Shown piece by piece: positions 62,101-64,000 of a stretch of DNA of 64,000 nucleotides (the first letter of the stretch is position 1; every line of letters starts with the position of its first letter). The stretch covers positions 39,208,316-39,272,315 of the forward strand of contig CM037782.1 of the NCBI GenBank assembly GCA_021229015.1, written 5' to 3'. This stretch comes from Solen grandis. Lineage: Eukaryota > Mollusca > Bivalvia > Adapedonta > Solenidae. The notes under the pieces are model-generated. The model saw only the letters and a list, made by a program, of their open reading frames with translations, searched no databases and had not been told where the DNA came from. A program made the translations under genes and the position numbers.

Positions 62101-62566
62101 TGTGAGATAGTGAGGTGCTGGTACGGTGACTGGTGATTCCTGAGCCCGGAAGGGTGTTGGGCTTGAGCCCCACACCGGGGAAAAACCTGCCCTTTTCACT
62201 TGATGTCGCGTTCATGGCGCAGCTCAAACATTTTCAGAATATCAACAGTGAGTTACTGCATAGCAACAAACGGTATCTTACTGAATTCTGGTGTCCTGAC
62301 TTGAATGAGAAGAGTTCGTACACCCTCGCCCAGGCGACTCTTGCCTGCCAGCTGCAGATGGTAGGTGGTATCTGGGGTTAGCTCTGTAAGGGTATACTTG
62401 GTACTCTGCGATGTTATGGTCACCTGACCATTCTGCTGCTTCAATGAATCATTGTAATATAAAGTGTAACTGTCGATACTCTCGTAAGCCTCTGGAGGGT
62501 CCCATTCGATTTCGATCTCATTTGGGCCAATTGCTTTCGCTCGTAAATTGCGTGGTTGACCCGGAA
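32110..62566 (-). CDS. Type IIa (LAR-like) receptor protein tyrosine phosphatase, 5'-partial, 23 exons
   Basis: This gene encodes a cell-surface receptor that removes phosphate from tyrosines; the LAR family acts in axon guidance, synapse formation and cell adhesion. The 23 exons I placed join in phase to 1515 codons plus a stop codon, with no internal stop. The order is seven FN3 domains (residues 1 to about 690), a membrane-proximal region, a transmembrane helix (about 860-885), a juxtamembrane segment, D1 and D2. D1 carries [22 protein letters not shown] and [10 protein letters not shown], so it should be catalytic. D2 carries [22 protein letters not shown] and [10 protein letters not shown]; Leu for Tyr and Glu for Asp are the usual D2 changes and fit a weak or regulatory domain. 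The signal peptide, Ig domains and first FN3 domains must lie past 64000. The choice between invertebrate Lar and a vertebrate paralogue name is not meaningful here; the single invertebrate gene is usually called Lar or PTPRF/D/S-like. Confidence 0.97.
32875..33010 (-). CDS. LAR-like RPTP exon 22: D2 catalytic-loop exon
   Basis: Encodes [20 protein letters not shown], then [20 protein letters not shown] and MVQTE. The CX5R cysteine and arginine are both retained in D2. Confidence 0.97.
33302..33432 (-). repeat. SINE central-domain fragment in a phosphatase intron
   Basis: Reverse complement of the domain seen at 8285 and 16578: TTTACCGTCGCTGTGACAG, TAGTGACGTCCTGCTAATTA and GAAGACCCTGAATGCACTGA. 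The tRNA head is not recognisable. Confidence 0.75.
33753..33907 (-). CDS. LAR-like RPTP exon 21: D2 WPE loop
   Basis: Encodes [20 protein letters not shown], the segment [20 protein letters not shown] and SVHC. Glu replaces the general-acid Asp (WPE), which is normal for D2 of LAR-class receptors and accounts for its weak activity. The length (155) and split equal those of D1 exon 15, a trace of the ancient domain duplication. Confidence 0.97.
34374..34499 (-). CDS. LAR-like RPTP exon 20: D2
   Basis: Exactly 42 codons: [31 protein letters not shown] and [11 protein letters not shown]. The donor is GTGAG after AGG. Confidence 0.97.
34892..35026 (-). CDS. LAR-like RPTP exon 19: D2
   Basis: Exactly 45 codons: [40 protein letters not shown] and REMGR. 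It is phase 0 on both sides and very close to the vertebrate D2 sequence, as expected for this most conserved part of the family. Confidence 0.97.
35360..35436 (-). CDS. LAR-like RPTP exon 18: D2, 77-base exon
   Basis: Encodes (Y)[12 protein letters not shown] and [13 protein letters not shown]. The length of 77 bases completes the split codon and returns to phase 0. Too short to be seen as an open frame by itself, but the motif DYINASF is unmistakable. Confidence 0.96.
35683..35776 (-). CDS. LAR-like RPTP exon 17: start of D2
   Basis: Encodes [20 protein letters not shown] and [11 protein letters not shown]. The recognition-loop Tyr of D1 is Leu here (KNRLVN), the usual D2 state. The first base of the Tyr codon of PYESTR closes the exon. 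Confidence 0.96.
35957..36242 (-). CDS. LAR-like RPTP exon 16: D1 catalytic loop, Q loop and D1-D2 linker
   Basis: Opens with [20 protein letters not shown], giving the catalytic Arg, then the Q loop [20 protein letters not shown]. After [11 protein letters not shown] and [20 protein letters not shown] the exon runs into the linker and the start of D2. All catalytic residues of D1 are present across exons 13 to 16. Confidence 0.97.
37375..37529 (-). CDS. LAR-like RPTP exon 15: D1 WPD loop and first part of catalytic loop
   Basis: Encodes [28 protein letters not shown] and [12 protein letters not shown] supplies the general-acid Asp. The exon ends inside the Ser codon after the catalytic Cys, so the [10 protein letters not shown] loop is split by the intron; the matching D2 exon splits its loop at the same place. 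Confidence 0.97.
37709..37927 (-). CDS. LAR-like RPTP exon 14: phosphatase D1 core
   Basis: Encodes [40 protein letters not shown] and [21 protein letters not shown] and KCDQYWP are PTP signature motifs 4 to 6. The exon is exactly 73 codons and phase 0 on both sides. A tRNA-derived SINE lies about 30 bases upstream in the intron. Confidence 0.97.
37955..38265 (-). repeat. tRNA-derived SINE, second family, near full length
   Basis: Read on the minus strand, the head GGTGGCCGAGTGGTAAGAGC (A box) and GGTTTGATCCCCGACCACA (B box) are followed by GTACCAAAGTTG, a tRNA-unrelated body and an end around TCTCCAAATTATTGAAATGC then GTCGGTGGGATGTTAAA. It sits in the intron just upstream of exon 14. Confidence 0.8.
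38545..38962 (-). CDS. LAR-like RPTP exon 13: juxtamembrane segment and start of phosphatase D1
   Basis: The largest exon. It starts with basic residues RKSTRKEK, then [13 protein letters not shown] and [14 protein letters not shown] (the conserved juxtamembrane helix region), [20 protein letters not shown], the phosphotyrosine-recognition loop [15 protein letters not shown] and [15 protein letters not shown]. These are close to identical with the family. It ends after YIATQ in phase 0. Confidence 0.97.
39172..40245 (+). mobile_element. Pearl-like element with about six 140-150-bp tandem repeats
   Basis: It opens ACTAGAAATGTGTCCATAGG then ACACGGATGCCTCC. Units with GCTGTGACCTTGACCTTCAA, GCTAGCAATCTGGTTCTTAT and CACTTGTGCCAAGTTATTTC repeat from about 39290 to 40150. 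A (CA)n tract follows, then an end CATGCCCACCGCCATTTCAT with GGTAGGGGCAT. A head, tandem core, microsatellite and tail is the plan described for bivalve pearl elements; the identity is inferred. It lies in the intron between exons 12 and 13. Confidence 0.65.
40313..40530 (-). CDS. LAR-like RPTP exon 12: transmembrane helix
   Basis: DLYSSSPYS opens the exon, matching the conserved SSPYS before the membrane. After a stalk with several glycines comes a hydrophobic run of about 25 residues, [20 protein letters not shown] continuing ALFAVFM, which is the single transmembrane helix. The coding part ends at ATGAG followed by GCAAGT, a GC donor; the final AG joins the G that starts exon 13 to give Arg and the stop-transfer cluster RRKSTRKEK. 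Confidence 0.93.
40626..40870 (-). repeat. Partial GAGGGCCAT-type element in intron
   Basis: Opens CAAGAGGGCCATGAAGGCCC on the plus strand, as at 54861, with a worn body containing AACATCTGTGCAAAAAA and GAAATCCAGCCAGTATTT. The other end is lost. Confidence 0.65.
40916..41104 (-). CDS. LAR-like RPTP exon 11: membrane-proximal region after the usual cleavage site
   Basis: Encodes [20 protein letters not shown], then [20 protein letters not shown] and [12 protein letters not shown]. The pieces PYIAAR and [18 protein letters not shown] line up with PYVAAQ and YNRPLSPDLSYQCFVLA in vertebrate LAR, so the extracellular domain next to the membrane is conserved. In vertebrates a run of arginines sits between these exons; here none is visible. 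Confidence 0.92.
41408..41507 (+). repeat. Fragment of the pearl-like element's left end
   Basis: TTACTAGAAATGTGTCCATA and GACATGGATGCCCCCACCAT repeat the opening of the element at 39172; it stops where the next repeat begins. Confidence 0.65.
41508..41645 (-). repeat. GAGGGCCAT-type element end in intron
   Basis: Plus strand CAAGAGGGCCATAATAGCCC then TTGATCGCTCACCTGGTATC. Only this end of the element can be recognised. Confidence 0.6.
42237..42403 (-). CDS. LAR-like RPTP exon 10: membrane-proximal extracellular region
   Basis: Encodes [20 protein letters not shown], then [15 protein letters not shown] and an acidic tail [19 protein letters not shown] aligns with the WFYIVVVPID segment of LAR, which lies just before the processing site. 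No run of basic residues is seen in the acidic tail. Confidence 0.9.
42655..42786 (-). repeat. SINE central-domain fragment in intron
   Basis: TACTGTCGCTGCGACAGTAT, TCAGTCATATAGCGACATCC and GTAGAACCACCAACCTACTG are the reverse of the shared SINE central domain. It ends 32 bases before exon 9. Confidence 0.8.
42818..43031 (-). CDS. LAR-like RPTP exon 9: end of FN3 domain (ninth)
   Basis: This exon completes the domain begun in exon 8: [20 protein letters not shown], then [19 protein letters not shown] and VETRIE. It corresponds to the LNLKPEKSYSFVLTNRG part of vertebrate LAR and is the last clear FN3 before the membrane-proximal region. Confidence 0.92.
43769..43872 (-). CDS. LAR-like RPTP exon 8: first part of FN3 domain (ninth)
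   Basis: A 104-base exon encoding [20 protein letters not shown] and [15 protein letters not shown], the first strands of an FN3 domain. It resembles the [20 protein letters not shown] segment of the last vertebrate LAR FN3. A GTAAGT donor closes it. Confidence 0.92.
44143..44241 (-). repeat. SINE central-domain fragment in intron
   Basis: TTACCATTGTTTCGACAGTA, TAGTGACGTCCAGCTAATTC and CACGGAGGCATCCGGGTTGA. Shorter than the copy at 42655. Confidence 0.7.
44448..44560 (+). repeat. tRNA-like SINE head in intron
   Basis: AACCATGGTCTAGTGATAGA resembles an A box and TTGCAGGTTTGAGCCCCAAT a B box, with tRNA-like spacing. No central domain follows. It is unlikely to be a working tRNA gene because the arms do not pair well. 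Confidence 0.45.
44947..45243 (-). CDS. LAR-like RPTP exon 7: FN3 domain (eighth; extra relative to vertebrate LAR)
   Basis: Complete FN3 domain, [20 protein letters not shown], with WDEP and an [18 protein letters not shown] region. From recalled family sequences, vertebrate LAR goes straight from the seventh FN3 to the domain that corresponds to exons 8-9 here, so this domain looks like the additional one also found in insect Lar, which has nine FN3. The assignment by position is an inference. Confidence 0.92.
48210..48503 (-). CDS. LAR-like RPTP exon 6: FN3 domain (seventh)
   Basis: Complete FN3 domain, [17 protein letters not shown] through [21 protein letters not shown] to [18 protein letters not shown]. 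The GPWS and RTKG ending matches the seventh FN3 of LAR. The donor is GTAGGT, inside the codon after Thr; choosing it keeps the phase needed by the next exon. Confidence 0.94.
49742..49834 (-). CDS. LAR-like RPTP exon 5: end of FN3 domain (sixth)
   Basis: A 93-base exon that supplies the last FN3 strands, [20 protein letters not shown] and [10 protein letters not shown]. The motif [16 protein letters not shown] corresponds to the SYVFRLSARNKVGFGEE stretch of vertebrate LAR. It is too short to stand alone but keeps phase 1 on both sides. Confidence 0.93.
50029..50140 (-). repeat. Diverged SINE central-domain fragment in intron
   Basis: CTTCAGTCATATAACAAAAC, CACAGAGGCACTCGGGTAAA and ACCACCAATCTACATCAAAT follow the same order as the copy at 42655 with more change. 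Confidence 0.6.
50198..50472 (+). repeat. tRNA-derived SINE, second family
   Basis: GTCTGCTTTAAGAGCAGGAG, GAGATTGATCCCTGGCCACG (B box), ACATACCAAAGTTGTAAAAA, TTGACTCGGTGTCAGGATAA and GAAATACTGTCGGTGGGATG. It is the opposite orientation of the copy at 37955 and lies in the intron between exons 4 and 5. Confidence 0.75.
50822..50899. repeat. 19-bp tandem repeat, four copies
   Basis: GGGAAAACTCAATACTTAT repeated four times with single-base changes in the last. Confidence 0.9.
50900..52327. other. Intron sequence, no feature recognised
   Basis: Part of the intron between exons 4 and 5. A poly-G run lies at 51850-51859. No gene inside. Confidence 0.5.
52328..52982 (-). repeat. Diverged GAGGGCCAT-type element in intron
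   Basis: Plus strand AGAGGCCCATCATGGCCCCA at one end and CACAATAGCTCACCTT at the other, with worn internal phrases (CCCATTCCCTGGGAGCC twice, and CAACTTTTGTGAAG). Confidence 0.6.
53141..53335 (-). CDS. LAR-like RPTP exon 4: first part of FN3 domain (sixth)
   Basis: This exon encodes the first two thirds of an FN3 domain, [15 protein letters not shown] through [12 protein letters not shown] to TLG. It ends in phase 1 at a GTAAGT donor and needs the next exon to complete the fold. The split of this domain by an intron also fits the LAR gene structure. Confidence 0.93.
53830..54144 (-). CDS. LAR-like RPTP exon 3: FN3 domain (fifth)
   Basis: The exon encodes a full FN3 domain that opens [16 protein letters not shown] and contains [18 protein letters not shown], the insertion with acidic residues typical of the fifth LAR FN3, and [11 protein letters not shown]. 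An intron of about 6.1 kb separates it from the previous exon, the longest in the window. Confidence 0.95.
54861..55477 (-). mobile_element. Near-complete GAGGGCCAT-type element in intron
   Basis: Plus strand opens CAAGAGGGCCATAGAGGCCC then TGGATCGCTCACCTGAGTAT, and ends GCTCACCTTGAGCAAACTGC then TCTGGTGAGC. Two internal modules repeat GGAACATCTGTACTAAAACA and TGCCATGGCAACCAG. About 617 bases, inverted relative to the copy at 9237. Confidence 0.8.
55478..60212. other. Large phosphatase intron, remainder
   Basis: No exon, gene or complete repeat is recognised. A short repeat (TCACCTCATTAATATTCATG and neighbours) occurs at 56368-56440. Confidence 0.5.
60213..60521 (-). CDS. LAR-like RPTP exon 2: FN3 domain (fourth)
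   Basis: The exon encodes a full FN3 domain starting APSAPP with [19 protein letters not shown] and the strand-F/G region [17 protein letters not shown]. The sequence agrees with the LAR fourth FN3, which in vertebrates has the similar WTEYRITVTAHTDVGPGP. Acceptor TTTAG and donor GTAGGT bound it, phase 1 on both sides. Confidence 0.94.
60522..62281. other. Phosphatase intron between window exons 1 and 2
   Basis: No coding feature. Short repeats of CATAATCTGTATTTA occur at 60640-60710 and poly-A tracts near 61570-61600. A GGGCTTGAGCCCCACACCGG phrase near 62158 looks like a B box, but no matching A box is clear. Confidence 0.5.
62282..62566 (-). CDS. LAR-like RPTP exon 1 of window: FN3 domain (third by homology)
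   Basis: This exon encodes one whole FN3 domain, opening [10 protein letters not shown] and containing EIEWDPP and the closing-strand region [18 protein letters not shown]. The opening matches the third FN3 of vertebrate LAR proteins, so two FN3 domains and the Ig domains should be further upstream. It begins in phase 1 after an AG acceptor and ends at a GTAAG donor. The 1434 bases upstream of it show no other exon of the gene. Confidence 0.93.
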
Positions 62567-63796
62567 CTGAAAAGTCAACACATATTTCTGGTATCAATGT
62601 CTGAAAAGCGCAAAATAAATAAATGCCATTTTTAAGAGAAAGTAACATTTGAAAATTGCTTAGAACTGGAAAAGTGCTGATATCAATGAAAAACTCTCTT
62701 TAATGATTAGTACTGTTAGTAAATGTTAGTTAAAAAAAAACAAAAAAAAACAAACAAAAAACAAACATTTTTTTAATAATGGTGTAAATTTTGGAATAGT
62801 TATTCAATGAAGTGTGTGAACAAATGCTATAAAAAGAGAAAGAAAAATGAAGATGTTTCTGAAATACAAGAGTTTAGAGATCTATATGTGGTCTAAACGA
62901 GGTGTTTCAAGAGAAAACTGTATTATTGTTCTATAAGGAATAGCTACAGAATAAAGTAGTTAATAAAAAACCATGATCATCTCTGCACACTTGAAAATTG
63001 AGCTGCGCTTCCCGAGCAATTGCCTACGCGGCTGCGCAGCGCTAAGAACCTTGCTTTGCATTTTCAAATCGCAGAGATTTCGCAACAAGCATTGCAAACA
63101 CAGAACAAATAACCTTTCCCGAACAAAACTCCCAAAACATAAAAGTTCACATTATAAAATGAAAAAAACGCATTTCTTGCACATAACCTACAAAACAAAT
63201 AATATTTGTTAAAACATGCAGTGTTTGTTATGAAAACAATATGGGAAAAGAATTGCTAACATAAAAATGGTAAACTTCCTTATCAAAAAATGATACAATA
63301 TGTTAAGTAAACAAATGAAAAGAAAAAAAAGTAAATAAATAACAGCACCCAAAAGTTGTTTAGCAAAACCCCTGTAAAAGTATTTTCTGAAATAAAATAA
63401 AATTTCAAGCTACTATTCACAAATAAGGAAAAACAAAACTATCTAAACTGAACATTTGCTACTGAAATAATCAAATCAATAGGAAAATTAAAGAATATGA
63501 AAATGATGCACTCTTGACCTGCCAAAGTTTCACAACTGACAAAACAATGACAATGTAAAATATTAAGCCTTGTTTTTCCAAAAGAATACAAAAACTTTGT
63601 CTTAACTAAGTAAAACTTTTCTTTATAAGTTTTTGCTTTGTTTGGCTCCAATTTTTTTTTTCTTGATTCCTGCTTTGTCAATAGTGATACAATATCTTGG
63701 AAAATGAAGCACAATACATTTGTTTAACCTTTGTATATATTGTATATACCGCTTGCTCTCCATATAAGAAACAAATTTCCCCACCACCTCCAAAAA
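62567..63796. other. Intron upstream of window exon 1
   Basis: A-rich non-coding sequence; no Ig or FN3 exon is visible, so the preceding exon is beyond the window. Confidence 0.5.
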
Positions 63797-63880
63797 ATTA
63801 AGGGCCATGGTGGCCCTAGATCACTCACTTGTGTACCTGAGGCACTGGGGATTTTATTTAGTGACCCCTTAAAGCCCACA
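63797..63880 (-). repeat. GAGGGCCAT-type element end in intron
   Basis: Plus strand TAAGGGCCATGGTGGCCCTA then GATCACTCACTTGTGTACCT. The rest of the element is not recognised before the window ends. Confidence 0.55.
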
Positions 63881-64000
63881 TGTCTAGCCCCACCCTCTCG
63901 AGACTGGGATCATCCTTATTTTGAGGTATGTGGTGATTATTTAAGTAAGTCTTATCAACAGATACACTTTTTTTTTTTAAATAATTTTCTTCATAAATAA

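Overview
The window is nuclear DNA from an invertebrate animal, most likely a bivalve mollusc. The evidence is an AT-rich background, spliced genes with large introns, CA/GT microsatellites, many minisatellites, tRNA-derived SINEs with a shared central domain, LINE remnants, and short interspersed elements of kinds common in bivalves. The organism call is an inference. A 100-base run of N at 18725-18824 marks an assembly gap.

The only intact host gene I can support is a type IIa (LAR/PTPRF-PTPRD-PTPRS class) receptor-type protein tyrosine phosphatase on the minus strand. It occupies 62566 down to the stop codon at 32110, and its 5' part (signal peptide, Ig domains, first FN3 domains) lies beyond position 64000. 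I placed 23 coding exons. Their phases join without conflict to give 1515 residues: seven FN3 domains, a membrane-proximal region, one transmembrane helix, the juxtamembrane segment, the active phosphatase domain D1 (WPD loop, [10 protein letters not shown] loop) and domain D2 (WPE loop, [10 protein letters not shown] loop), ending FDHYAN. All introns I placed are GT-AG except the one after the transmembrane exon, which is GC-AG. The introns hold SINEs, short palindrome-ended elements and a pearl-like tandem-repeat element.

Positions 1-20600 are accessory, repeat-rich DNA with no supportable host gene. They contain a 54-bp perfect inverted repeat, a 33-bp minisatellite of about 31 copies, two arrays of a degenerate repeat carrying CACGTG, decayed LINE 3' ends, SINEs, and a 1.65 kb element with terminal inverted repeats built from the phrase GGACAAAAGCCCACT.

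The most unusual object is a GC-rich island at about 20625-25169. It is flanked by long terminal inverted repeats and sits in AT-rich DNA. Inside are three 55-bp tandem repeats directly before a decayed open frame of about 825 codons that resembles plasmid-type replication initiators, followed by a small open frame with a clear helix-turn-helix. I read it as a decayed mobile element with a replicon-like layout (repeats, rep-like gene, DNA-binding protein); the family is not one I can name.

Positions 25200-28400 hold another SINE fragment, a LINE reverse-transcriptase remnant (25989-26900) and unassigned sequence. Positions 28400-32109 lie downstream of the phosphatase stop codon and probably contain its 3' UTR, with an uncertain end.
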